Notes: a model not told the origin generated them from the letters alone. Shown: positions 45,936-56,180, counted from the stretch's first letter. The stretch is 64,000 bases of DNA from Symsagittifera roscoffensis (GCF_963678635.1 NC_087064.1:41075165-41139164), one strand, 5' to 3'. A program made the numbers and translations.

Positions 45936-46195
45936 ACAGTCACTAAAATTATTTAACAATTTCAGTATTCAAATTCAAATAAAAATTTTGTAACTCTTGA
46001 GATTTTTCTTGTTTTTATCTCGATTCTATCTATTTTGTTTTTCTTCAGACCTAAATCTTCAGAAAGAGTAGACAAGGAATTTAAATAGAATTAAAAAACC
46101 GGGAAATTTCATCAACCTACACTGTAAAACATTGTTCTGTATCTTTGTCCAGTCCTTAAGAGTTGTGTATGGGACTACGTTGATTCAGTACCTAA

Positions 46196-46724
46196 ATGCT
46201 TTTAATTCATCAATCTACCTTTTGTATCCTGAATTGCACTATCAAGCTATCAATTTCTATGTTTTTTGATGTAAATCGACAAGCAATTGCAAAGATGGAT
46301 ATTTTTTCACTTCTACAAATCATCGAAAGAATTCCTGAGCTCAGGTTCGAATATATGGGGTCTTATCCCTCTAAAAAAATTCCTCGACTAACAAATTACT
46401 TTTTTAATAATTAATTCAGCTCTAAACAAAGATAGAGGAAAACAAAAGATCATGATTGCTCGAATGAACAAAACTTACTACTTTTCTGATTCTTTGTGAA
46501 GAAAACACTTCAACTACTCCTTTTCAAAAATACGTACCAGCGCTTGGTTCAAAAGAAACTTCGAAAAAATGATATTCTGTGTAATTTTTTACGCAACTGA
46601 TTCAACATTTCTTCTTTTAAAACTCTATCAGAAGAATTTGAAAAATTTTCATGATTTTCATGCTTTGAATTTTATCAGTAATTATATGTCAGAACGCAGT
46701 ATGTTAGTTCTTTTGTGTGTCTAA
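46196..46724 (+). pseudogene. Adenain/Ulp1-like cysteine protease relic
   Basis: The frame 46,196-46,414 ends IIERIPELRFEYMGSYPSKK. A shifted frame gives IMIARMNKTYYFSDSL (46.45-46.49 kb), where the residues expected for the catalytic His (HW before the I/M-I-A strand) are replaced (KQK). Another frame gives KNTYQRLVQKKLRKNDILCN, keeping a Cys where the catalytic C-G is expected (46.52-46.60 kb). A last frame (46,569-46,724) gives TFLLLKLYQKNLKNFHDFHA. The order His strand, acidic F-x-D-S, Q/K-rich loop, Cys helix fits the adenain-like proteases of Polintons and related viruses. Broken by three shifts and active-site changes. Confidence 0.5.
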
Positions 46725-46889
46725 ATTGATGCAGTAACAATATTTATGATGTGGTGACATTGGTATAACTGTATCTTTGCACTTCCAATTGAATTTTTCT
46801 TCATTTACTTTGTTGTTTAAAAAAGAAAACTTACGATTTGTAGAAGTCCTGATCCACGGACCAATATATCGATTATTCATTATCTTAGA

Positions 46890-47020
46890 TTAACTTGTGA
46901 TTTTTTGAATGATAAAAAATAACTTCCGTCAAAGACGGCTAGATTAAAAGTGAATTTTGTCTGAAGAAAAAAAACCCACCACGAGCAAAAAAATTCCGTT
47001 AGTTTTGTTACGAAAGTCGG
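46890..47020. repeat. Partial copy of the fold-back element at 50.45-51.57 kb
   Basis: The segment with GTCTGAAGAAAAAAAACCCA and CGAAAGTCGGAACAA matches the inner part of the left arm at about 50.87-51.0 kb. This shows the fold-back is a dispersed family with at least two members in the window. Confidence 0.7.
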
Positions 47021-47086
47021 AACAATAAAAATCTTTATGCTTAATTTTTCCAATTTATCAATCATCTAGACAAAGTCTTAGTCAAC

Positions 47087-47456
47087 TGGAACCAGTTCTA
47101 AACTAGTTTTTATACACCAATTATTTTATTGATAAATTACCACTATAAAATGTTTCTAACTAACCAATCATTTTCCATCTCTAGCATTGACACTTATTTG
47201 TAGGGTTGAACTACTTGTCGTTTCAGCACCAGAACAGTTTGAATAAATCATTGAATTCAGTTTTTCTCTTCTGGATAAACTCCAAGAACTAACTCACAAA
47301 AACCAGTATACACTAGATCTATTGAGACTAGGAGATATAAGAGTAAGATTAAGATTGGTATCAGACTAAGAAGTTGCACGAATCTATCCGGCCGAAAAAA
47401 AAAGAAAGCGTGACGAAGAGACGGTGTACTCTATCTTAAATTACTCTATGAGTAGA
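47087..47456 (+). repeat. Family A 5' LTR, plus-strand copy
   Basis: It begins TGGAACCAGTTCTAAACTAG and ends CTCTATGAGTAGA (GAGTACA in the other copies). It is about 370 bp and inverted relative to 43,455-43,820. Confidence 0.65.
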
Positions 47457-48716
47457 GGCCAAAGATCATAACTCATCTGGTGCGACCATAGTCTCAAACA
47501 AGACCTTAACTAACTTAGAATTAGACAATAGAACTTAGAATTGGACACTTGAAGATTGCAAAAATGTTAGCCGGAAGAGAAATTTTAATAGAAATGTCTC
47601 TACGTCTCATTAAATCTACGCCAATCTTGCGAACAATACAGGAAATACCAGGTATTGCAAGAAGACCAAGATCAAGGCATGAACAACGATCAGCAAACGG
47701 ACCAATCTACTACATGATAAAACGATGAAAACCAGAAAACTATTTTGTGTTTAGAAAACTTTATGCAGTAAACTTAAATTTTCATTCACCGACATGAAAA
47801 TGATTTGACGAATGTTTTTTCAACAACTTTTTTGGTGCTAAACCAACTATCTGTACAATAACGACAGATAAAAAAAAACACAAGTCTTTTCCACTAAAAT
47901 CTGCAGTAAACCAAAACTTTTGAATAAAAAATTTATTGAATAAAAACAAAAAATATTAATTAGTCTTTAGATTGATTGTTAGTTCATAAATAAACACACC
48001 TGAATTTTCTTATCTCAGCTGCATCACAAAAAAAACACATAACAGCATAAATTCGAAAAACTTATATATATATTCTAAACTTTAACCTTCAAGTTTTCTT
48101 AAACTCCTACACGAAAAAAAATATCAAGGCTTATCCTTGCTTCCCATAATTCACTTTTTTTCATAAACAAATCAACAAGTTTTCCTTGGATCTTTAACTT
48201 CAATTAAAATTAAAGTTATCTTATTCAATTACTGATCGTCAAGGCTTTCCTTGGATCAAATCAGAACAGTTTTGTTCTCACGATCCCATAATTTTAAAAG
48301 TGCCTAACGACCTCAAACCTCAATTCACTACCCAACCCTTATAAAAGACCCAGTACTAATAGAAAATTTTCAAAAACTAATCATTTTATCTAGGATAGAC
48401 AGCGAAGAACTTCGGTTACTCATCCTTCGCTTGAGCCCTTACTCTCAGATGACACAGGCTAAAACCCTTAAATAATTAGCAAGTCATAAATTACTAGGTA
48501 ACGATATACCTGTGTTCTAATTATTCCCGAACCTTAAGAATTGATTTACTATTCTCCATTCCTTGATCACAAATCGCAACGCCCAGGTAAGATTAAGTAA
48601 GAAACTCATAGATTAAAACCCAGTCACGAGAAAGTAAAAAATCAATCTCAAGAATTGATATATTCTCTCTCCAACCTGTCAACTACGACAATGTATGCCT
48701 CAAGTTAGAAATTATC
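47457..48716 (+). repeat. Family A leader, plus-strand copy
   Basis: This mirrors 42,061-43,454. It contains the readable peptide-like segment IPGIARRPRSRHEQRSANGP (47.63-47.70 kb) and the landmark near 48.68 kb (CAACCTGTCAACTACGACAA). At about 48.71 kb it passes directly into gag; ORF-A is absent, so this copy has lost the upstream ORF. Confidence 0.55.
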
Positions 48717-50190
48717 ACGACAAGCCTCTCACACAGTATTTTTTGACGCTCAAATACGACCTTCAGTGGACCGTACTGAAAATTATCCGTTCTTCCAACA
48801 AAATAAAAACATGACTAGTAAACAACGTAAAACGAATCACCGACATTATTCAGAAGATGAAGATTAAAATAGCCAAAATCAAGAACGATTCAACACACAA
48901 ACCAACAAAAAAAAATACTTGGAATTTTGATCAACCAGATCCTAATTATCAACCAGATCTTTTTGAACCATATACACGAAATGAACAAACACGACAAATA
49001 AGACAAAACCCAGCATCATATAAGAATAAATTTCAATCAGAAAGTCCTACAAATACACAAAATTATTAATCAATTGAAATGCAAAATTAAATTCCTTTAC
49101 CATTTTATTTACAAATACATGAAATTACAAAAACACAACTTACAAATTTTTCTAAAATACCAAATGCCGCAGAATCACTACAAATGACAATGAATCCATA
49201 CTTATGGGTGGATCATCTAAAACTTCTAATAAACCGCTATTGGCATTAGAAAGAACAGATCCTGAGTACTTAGTAGAAGATTATTCAAACGCAGTCACAG
49301 CTAATTTAGTTTTAAATATAGGACCTGAACCAGTAAAAACGCTTTTATCCAAACCACACTTGATGATGCAGCCCAAAAATGGTTTTCAGTTACCTATAGA
49401 TGATAAATCAGACTTGAAAAGATCACACAAGATCTTTCAAAAATGTTCTATTCTGAGAAAAAATAAAAAACAACAAAGAGTTCTTTGCAACGAAATTCGT
49501 AGACTCCCTAATGAAACAATTAAACAACTTGCAGTAAGAATCAAAACCTTAGTAAGAAAAGCATTCTCCCTTACTACACATGATTATAAAACACAAATTG
49601 ACAGAAACCTTGATGATGACTATAACACCACAATTACGAAAAATAGCGATAAAAAAGAGGGCTTCGCATCCATCTTCAATTCGAGAACCTGATATAGATT
49701 TCCGAAAACAAGTAGATAAACTAGAGCAAGCTGAAATCACTATGAAACTTTAACAAACAGAAAAATTAAAATTACATTACGTAAACAGCACCCATACAAC
49801 TACTTCACAAATAAATAACATTCATGATTCCGACACTGAACTAGCTGAAAAAATCATTCAAATATTAAATATGTACGAGAAAACATAAATTTCAAGAGCA
49901 AACCATGATTCAAAAAATGTTGTAACTATTGCCGTAGATATGAACATAGCATTGCTGAACATAGACAGAAACAACAAGAAAATCAGAACAAACTGCAGAA
50001 ACATAGAGAACCAAATAAATCCTTTTATCAATACATGAAAAAAGAGCTGAATTTACCAAACAAAAACATTACAGTAAGAACAGCTCAGGAAAACCACTCC
50101 CAAAAAACAATACTACCTCTAGACCACAATCACCTCTCCAAAATACTACTGCGGAAGATCTCCAACCCAAAGAAATTCACGAACTTTCTA
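48717..50190 (+). pseudogene. Family A gag, plus-strand copy
   Basis: The best Gag copy in the window. Frame 48,857-49,069 has NFDQPDPNYQPDLFEPYTRN. 49,204-49,692 (162 codons) has LERTDPEYLVEDYSNAVTAN, EIRRLPNETIKQLAVRIKTL and RKAFSLTTHDYK, an alpha-helical capsid-like pattern. At 49,921-49,962 a zinc knuckle reads CNYCRRYEHSIAEH, i.e. C-x2-C-x4-H-x4 with the final Cys changed to His. A basic tail follows to 50.1 kb. The element is cut at about 50.19 kb before protease. The knuckle supports a nucleic-acid-binding Gag. Confidence 0.65.
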
Positions 50191-50445
50191 GCCTACTATT
50201 ACCTCTAGCCTACTATTACCGGAATTTGTCGAGCGGCTTTAAATGTTGAAGGAATGATGTCTGGGTTGGGTCGAAGGAAGTCTAACTCATTGTTTCTGGC
50301 GAAGAAACTTTAAGAAAACCCGAATTCCCTCGAGGCGTTCGCAGCGAGCAGATTTTTTTCGAGACAACCGAAAAATGTCGAATTTTGGTGAAGACGGCAA
50401 GGCGAAACAGCAGACTTAGGAGCTTAAGCCCAAAGCTAAAATTGG
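50191..50445. other. Unassigned, relatively G/C-rich
   Basis: A short stretch between the gag copy and the fold-back element. No recognised coding or repeat partner in the window. Confidence 0.25.
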
Positions 50446-51568
50446 AACAAGACTGCTCGTATCAGGGCGAAGCCCTGAAAATCCCGAGTGCCTTTTAACG
50501 TTTATGGAGCAGTAATAACATAAACAACATAAAAAAATTAAATGAAATAAAACAAAATGAAAAAAAAAATTCTTAAATTTGAAAATTTTTCTATGAAAAT
50601 CATCTACCCATACGTCATATAAAAAACAAAACAATATTTTTCGCTCCTTCTAACAAATCAATTATGGCAAATAAGCTTCTTTCAACCAATTTGGAACGAT
50701 TTCTAAGAAGGATTAAATCTCCGCTTACGCGTTAATAGCGCGATTTATATCGCGGGTTAATTGTCCAAATTGGTCAAAATGGTAATCTTTAAACCCTCAT
50801 AACTTTACGAAAAATGATCACAGGTGAAATATTGTTTCAAATTTAAGCTCAGGACAACAATACCTTTTGAATGATATTTAAAAAAATCCGTCAAAAATGG
50901 CTAGTTAAAAAAGCCGAAATTTGTCTGAAGAAAAAAAAACCCACCCCGAGCACAAATATTCCGTTACTTTCGTATCGAAAGTCGGAACAAAAACATATAA
51001 GAACATAACGCGACCTCGTGCTGAGCTTCAATTTGAGTTACTGGATAGAAAAGTCAAAAGACGAAAATATAAATTTTTGTTCCGACTTTCGATACGAAAG
51101 TAACGGAATATTTGTGCTCCGGTGGGTTTTTTGTCTTCAGACAAGTTTCTTCAGATTTTTAAAATGCCACTCTTGACCAAATTTTTTTATATCATTCAAA
51201 ATATATTGTTGTCTTGAGCTCAAACTTGAAAAGATAATTTACCTGTGATCTTTTTTCGTAAAGTTATAGGGGTTTAAACATTGCCATTTTGGCCAATTTG
51301 GGACAATTGACGCGCGATATATTTCGCGCTATTAACGCGTAAGCGGAGAGTTAATCCGTCTTAAAATTGTTCCAATTTGGTTTAAAGAAGCTTATTTGCC
51401 ATTATTGATTTGTTCAAGGAGCTAAATCTATCGTTTTGTGTTTTCAAGTTTTAGAAAAAAAAGTCATATATTTCATTACACATCATTTTTTATGTTATTA
51501 CTGCTCCATAAAACCTTAAAAGGCAGTCGGAACATTCAGGAATTCGCCCTGATACGAGCAGTCTTGTT
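50446..51568. mobile_element. Fold-back/MITE-like element with long inverted arms
   Basis: The left end AACAAGACTGCTCGTATCAG is the reverse complement of the right end ..GAGCAGTCTTGTT. Imperfect pairing continues inward for more than 500 bp on each side to a short centre near 51.0-51.06 kb. Shared inner blocks include TCCGTTACTTTCGTATCGAA / its complement and a CGCG-rich block (GCGTTAATAGCGCGA, about 50.73 and 51.33 kb). No transposase frame is present, so it is non-autonomous. Target-site duplication is not obvious. Small frames inside are by-products of the arms. Confidence 0.75.
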
Positions 51569-51766
51569 TTATTTGAGGGATAGTTGCTTTATAAATTTTT
51601 GCTTTGTAGAAATACAGAGAAGTAGATAGTAGTTTCAATAATCTCTAGTGGCATTGACATTAAACGTTTTTGCTCTAGCTTTGGCAATACTTTTTCAGAT
51701 TTTGGTAGAGTTGGTGTTTTCTCCATACGCCACTGTGCAAGCAGCTTCTCTTTCACGGGAATTATC
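51569..51766. other. 3' flank of the FAIM1-like gene
   Basis: Non-coding. An antisense plus-strand frame (51,648-51,884) covers the terminal exon and is a shadow. Confidence 0.4.
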
Positions 51767-51772
51767 TTTATT
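51767..51772 (-). promoter_or_regulatory. Poly(A) signal AATAAA overlapping the FAIM1-like stop codon
   Basis: The minus strand reads TGAATAAAG; the last A of the TGA stop is the first A of AATAAA. This implies a very short 3' UTR. Confidence 0.6.
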
Positions 51773-51954
51773 CATACAATGCAAACTGTTTTCTCGCTCA
51801 GATCCGGCTCGAAGGGTCCTGACTCCCCCACATACAGTTCGTGCACGATACCTTCCCTCTTGTTGCCGGAGGAGAAGGACTTGATGTGGGCGCTCATGTT
51901 GGATGTGAGCATGAAGTGGCGCTCTGATCCGTCGAACTCTTCCGAAAATTGGGG
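51772..51954 (-). CDS. faim: FAIM1-like gene, terminal exon
   Basis: 61 codons including TGA, in phase 0 after an acceptor TTTCAG (complement of 51,955-51,960). The exon encodes PQFSEEFDGSERHFMLTSNM, then an H-I-K-S-F-S-S-G-N-K-R-E-G-I-V-H motif (SSGNKREGIVHELYV). This is the conserved C-terminal beta-sandwich of Fas apoptotic inhibitory molecule 1 (family pattern: .HF.......IK..SSG.(R/K)KEGI(I/V)H.L.V). FAIM1 is a small cytosolic protein linked to apoptosis and stress resistance in animals. Codon use is much more G/C-rich than the surrounding transposons. No stop or shift is seen, so it looks functional. Confidence 0.85.
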   Translation of the reverse strand, partial: PQFSEEFDGSERHFMLTSNMSAHIKSFSSGNKREGIVHELYVGESGPFEPDLSEKTVCIV

Positions 51955-52248
51955 CTGAAACGCATGCTTATCATGGTAAAGCGGTAAAAAAATTAAAGAT
52001 ATTCTGTATTTTTAAAATCTTTTTCCGATTTGATGTAGAGATCATATTTTTCAATTTAGGCCTAAATGATCTCTTCGCAACTATGACACATCCCTTCTTG
52101 TTATATTTACATTCGCGTAGTTGTCCTCTAAAAACATTACGAGGCAATACTGTGCATTTTGTGAATTGTAGGCGGATTCCGCAACAGGCCAAAATCAGAT
52201 TTGTCGCCGAATTTGTGCTAAGATAAGCTTCATAGTACAGAACTTTAC
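51955..52248 (-). other. faim: Intron of the FAIM1-like gene (294 bp)
   Basis: Donor GTAAAG (complement of 52,243-52,248) and acceptor TTTCAG (complement of 51,955-51,960). A 73-codon minus frame inside (51,971-52,192, CCGIRLQFTKCTVLPRN) has no recognised match and reads through from intronic sequence. I treat it as chance, or a possible retained-intron extension. Confidence 0.6.
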
Positions 52249-52298
52249 CTCAACATGTTGCATTTCTCCGTTGACAAAAACATCCAGCGTATCCAGCT
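52249..52298 (-). CDS. faim: FAIM1-like gene, penultimate exon
   Basis: 50 nt between acceptor GTTTTAG (complement of 52,299-52,305) and donor GTAAAG. It encodes (E)LDTLDVFVNGEMQHVE, matching the FAIM1 segment (M/L)DVW.NG that immediately precedes the terminal conserved motif. It starts in phase 1 (two bases of a split codon) and ends in phase 0, agreeing with the terminal exon. Earlier exons should lie to the right, on the far side of the family B elements; none was found in 52.3-52.7 kb or after the N gap. Confidence 0.8.
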
Positions 52299-52733
52299 CT
52301 AAAACACGCAAAGACGACCAAGTTCAAACTAAATTTCAATTTTTGCAGCTCAATTTTAGATCAAAAATGCCAATTCGTAATATGTTACATCTCAAAACGC
52401 AGCTTTGTCGCTAACCAAAAACAAAGCGAATGTTTGAAGACGCTATGAGAAGAACGTTGGCACACTTATTGATATAGTTGTAAGCAGTTGCGATAAAACT
52501 CGAGATCCGTCTGGATCTGCCGTGTGCTGGTGTTTGACATGCGTTTCGGCAACCTATCAAGCAAACGGCAAATGATAGCATAAAATCAGTATTTAAAAAA
52601 TCGTTCCGAGAAAAACATACTCAAAATATATTGGAACGCAACGCCGAAACCCAGTCGAATACAAAAAAAACCTTCAGACCCGAAGTTACAACTCAAACAC
52701 ACATCAGTTTCAGTTGAACACATTTGTCATACA
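52299..52733 (-). other. Upstream FAIM1 intron sequence, host DNA
   Basis: Single-copy-looking sequence up to the family B junction at 52,734. One open stretch near 52.5 kb (HQHTADPDGSRVLSQLL) was considered as an exon but does not match the family well. Confidence 0.35.
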
Positions 52734-53315
52734 GCAGGGTATGATCTATACTCAAATATAGAATCCGAACGGATTGGCAAACAAGGTGACTTGTCGAAAT
52801 GTGAATCAGACAACTGACTCATAAACTGTTGATTCCAGTTCTGCGCTTCTAGCGCAAATGCTTTGTCTTGATAGACACAAGGTCACTTAACCAACAAAAC
52901 TTAGCATACATATGTATTTCAATAATGCATAAAAATGGTTTGCTATTCCGCACCAGGTGACATTCCCCTGGGAAAAACTTAAAGAATCAAGGAGTTTTAA
53001 GGTCCTTCTGGGAATATTTGAGTTTTTAGCCCCCGTAGGACTGTGGTATCGATGTTTTTATTTGTTCTCTGAAGTTTGAGTTGTTGTATCTCCCTCGGTC
53101 TTTCTGTGTCTTCTTCTCTTCATCGTCTTCTGAATTTTTTACATGTTCCTCCGATTGGTGGTCCGTATCTTCTTTCGCGTTGTTATTTGCTGTCTTCTGA
53201 TTTTGTGTGCATTTTACGAATAGTATCTCACGTTGGTTTGACTGTGAGTCCGTATTAAAGCTGTGAAATGATGATTTTTAATCGATTATGTCTATGCTTT
53301 GTCTTTTGATTTCAA
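52734..53315 (-). repeat. Family B terminal repeat, copy 1 (3' end)
   Basis: This repeats 57,830-58,425. The left limits are sharp: both begin GCAGGGTATG with different flanks (host DNA here, gag start at 57.82 kb). Contains CATACATATGTATTTCAATA. It is probably the 3' LTR or part of it; the 5' limit of the LTR cannot be set because pol follows in both copies. Confidence 0.55.
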
Positions 53316-54300
53316 TTAGATGGCCTCGAGGAATTTCACGCATGCTTGGCGTTCTGGCAATTTTTCGTTGAGATGCATCACTTGTATCAAACTTTTGATA
53401 TTTTTGTAAGCTTCTTTCAGTATATCGTCAGCTATCGAATTTATCGTGATTTGTTTCCTTTCATTTGAGCGTCCTCGATTGTGTTTATCGGAATTAGGTT
53501 TTTTAACGCTCCTGTTAGAGTTGCTTGACTGGTTCTTGTCCAATTTTTGCTGTCTCTCTCGCTCTTGAAGACGGTGGTGTCCTCTTTCGGCTGAGCCTTT
53601 TGGGCGACGGTGCGTTGTTTCGACCACTTCGCTTGACGGTGCTGAAATTTTTGATGTTACTTTCTTTGTAGGTTTTTTCCTCTTCAACGGTTGCTCTTCA
53701 GTTTAGAAAAGCTTTTTTGTGTCTGTTTTCCGCCCTTTTTTCCCGGTTCGCTTCTGGGTGCTGTGGCGCGTTTGGTTGTCTAAAAAACGTAAGCAAGGTT
53801 CTGTTTTGCGGGCGGTTTTGCTTGCAAAGTAATCACTTAGCCGTGAGTGCCTGCAGCGCCCATAGATCATTGGGATTAGGACGAAGGTAAATCCAATATT
53901 TCCTGGTAAAAAGATAGTTTTAATAATGTTTGCACACATGATGTGTGTGGTTTTTTCGCCAGCACTTGCTTTAAACTTTTATTCAATTTTTTTTAGGATT
54001 TGACTTTTTTGGCTAATATTATTGTTTTTCTTGCTATTTGTTCTTTTCGCCTTTTGTGGCTTTAGTAGGTTTGCCTTTGGATTCTCTCAAATCTCGGGTT
54101 CAGTTTTTCCCGTCTCAGGTATAGTTTTTTTGCCTGTTTCTTGGGCATGTCCATCCTTTGTCAGAGAGGTGTCCTCGAGAACTGCTTCTGGGATTATTTC
54201 TGGTTGTCGTTTGATTGCCACATCGTCTTCCCACGATCTTTGGAGATCAGGCAAAAGTTCTGCGGTTAGCGGCGGTGCATCAAGTTTTTCGATCTAAACA
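53316..54300 (-). pseudogene. Family B 3' ORF region, Lys/Arg/Gln-rich, copy 1
   Basis: The frame 53,316-53,687 (123 codons) is highly basic with KKPTKKVTSKISAPSSEVVE and ends EKLPERQACVKFLEAI. Upstream, about 54.0-54.3 kb, is an antisense-readable segment DLQRSWEDDVAIKRQPEI then acidic/Lys repeats. It is duplicated at 58.4-59.46 kb. No domain is recognised; it could be the integrase C-terminal tail plus an accessory ORF. Confidence 0.35.
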
Positions 54301-55370
54301 TGCGTGTTTTGCGTTCTCGAGCTTAGGTTTTTTGACGAAGTAGTTTTTGCTATGTTCAAAAGGGTTAAGTTAAATTTTCTTCCCATGTTTGCCTCGCATG
54401 GTAGAATTTGTGTTTTTCTGTGGGAAGTAAATTTGAAGTGTTCTTATATTTTCGACAAAATCGGATGCTAGTTGGAAAGACGTGTAATTTTTGTCTATTC
54501 TCATTAACCCTAAACTGCTTTTTAGTCTTTGTATCATATATTCTACTGCTCCGATTAACCAATGATGCAAAAAGTAATTTTGTTTTGTTTGATTACAAAA
54601 AAAATGAATTTCTTTGCTCAAAATTTTTGCACCTGATTGCATCTTATTTTGCTAGGAATGCCGTTGTTTGATACGTATCTTTAGCAAAAGTCTTAAAGCG
54701 ACGTCTGCCGTTTTGCTAGAAACTGCCTTAGCAGTAGAAAATTATACTTTTTATTGATAGCAGCTAACTTATATACCTCCTATATATTTCGACTGGGACG
54801 GTTCCAGCAAACTCTAATCAAATTTCTTCTTTTGATACAACGACATGTTCCATTTGGAATGAGTGCTGTTTCCCAAAAAATGGTTTTAATGTTTGACCTT
54901 GTTCCTACATTGCCGGCGGTTCTGTACCATTTGCACCACTGAGAGGTGGATGTGTGGGAACTAGGTGTGTTGCCAGAGGTCGATCATTGCGGCAGATCTG
55001 GGATGAGCATAGTGGATGCTATCCAGTTCTGTTTGTCGGATTTGTGTTGGTAGTACGATGGTTTCATCGATTATTGGGCAGTCGTCCCGTATGGGGGGGG
55101 GGGGTACTGCGCATTTTGTACAGTACCGATCGTATGAGCATTTTAGTGCCTCCCAGTCTCGTTTTTTTTAAAAAAAAATCCCTTTCGGCATCAATTCCCG
55201 ATCTTTCCATGTGCCTCCCCTTGCTTCAGCTCGCGTTTCTACTTGTATCAGACATTTGAGAGAAGATTTGTTTGGCTCGTTTTAGTTGCATCGCTGGTTT
55301 ATGAGTTGGGCGTATTCGCATTTGAACTTCCTGAAAAAAAACACTCTTTTAAAAATGCTGTTTTAGTTTC
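54301..55370 (-). pseudogene. Family B late pol region (RNase H/integrase position), copy 1
   Basis: By position this should hold RNase H and integrase. Frames are short. Pieces such as SIRFCRKYKNTSNLLPTEKH (54.4 kb) and EFAGTVPVEIYRRYIS (54.8 kb) are shared with 59.5-60.3 kb, but I cannot identify catalytic motifs. A 12-G run lies at 55,093-55,104 and is only GGGGAGGGG in the other copy. Confidence 0.3.
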
Positions 55371-56180
55371 TATGTTTTTCGTAAAAATTTTTTTGGTGTC
55401 TTTGACATTGGCTTGCATCGGGTATCGTTACTTAAGTAGTGTTTGACGATGTCCATCGTTCGTATTTTCGTGCCTTCATCAGTGTTTTTTGGTAATGGAC
55501 GTAGTAATGCAGCAGTTTGAGCTAGGTTTGGGTTGTATCTTGTGAGTTGCTGTATCGATTCCATAATTTTTTTGAAATATTTTTGATTCAATGAGTTTAT
55601 CTAGTGCTTGAATTTTTTGTTGCTTTTTTTTGGAAACCTAGCTCTTCTAGCTGCTTAAATCCAAACTTAAATTAATTTATCCAACGATTTTGCAACGAGT
55701 TTTTCATTGAGTGTGGTTAAAACTTCTTTTAATGTCTCTTTGTGAAGATTTTGTCTAAATGGACGTAGGTTTATTGCAGTTTTCAAGTTTTAGGTCAAAA
55801 GTTGTCTGAAACTCTGCTAGCATGTCTGTTAAGCGATAAAATCCTATCTAGAATGGATATGTCCCTGTGGCGTTTTCTCCAAGGAGGCCAGAGTCAAGCG
55901 TCTAGAATTGTGTCTGTTCTTTTCCGTCTGATCTTACTACTTTCGCAATAATGTCTAGTAGTAGATCGCTTGAAAGCATCTGATTTTTGTTTTATGTTTG
56001 TATTTATTTATCCTCTTGGTGTCCATGTGCCATTTCTACCGTTTACTTTTTTTACGGTTATTACAATCGGGCCTAGCCACTTTTATCTGAACATTTGTCC
56101 AGTTTTACGATGTGGTTTTGCTCTATCAGTTCGTTCAGTGATTTTTCAACTCTATCTTTTAGATCAAATTTAATTTGTTT
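55371..56180 (-). pseudogene. Family B reverse transcriptase, copy 1
   Basis: The minus strand carries the RT palm segment GFYRLTDMLAEFQTTFD (55.8-55.85 kb; gypsy-type GFYGL.DMP.EFQ pattern). The post-catalytic segment LTRYNPNLAQTAALLRPL follows (55.4-55.57 kb; R(Y/F)xPNL......L.PL). Upstream at 56.1 kb is ELIEQNHIVKLDKCSD, the N-terminal finger motif. The Y/F-x-D-D box itself is not readable; the segment between appears deleted or scrambled. Non-functional. Confidence 0.6.

Noticed and set aside
45806-45983. Possible host terminal exon (acceptor CTACAG, NAAELLLYPELIQ..., donor GTAAAG, then TTTCAG and a stop in AATAAA)
   Set aside because: Splice-like signals fit, but the peptide is better explained as part of the capsid-like relic, whose segments continue in other frames through the supposed intron (FPLEQVKEMKIKGERL).
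51971-52192. 73-codon minus frame within the FAIM1 intron
   Set aside because: It is bracketed by good donor and acceptor sites that join in phase; no recognised homology.
52470-52560. Candidate further FAIM1 exon (HQHTADPDGSRVLSQLL)
   Set aside because: Alignment to the family segment expected before the DVF.NG exon is poor, and the donor is weak; left as intron.
55093-55104. 12-G run as a G-quadruplex or functional signal
   Set aside because: The other family B copy has GGGGAGGGG at the same place; it is more likely slippage or a sequencing error.
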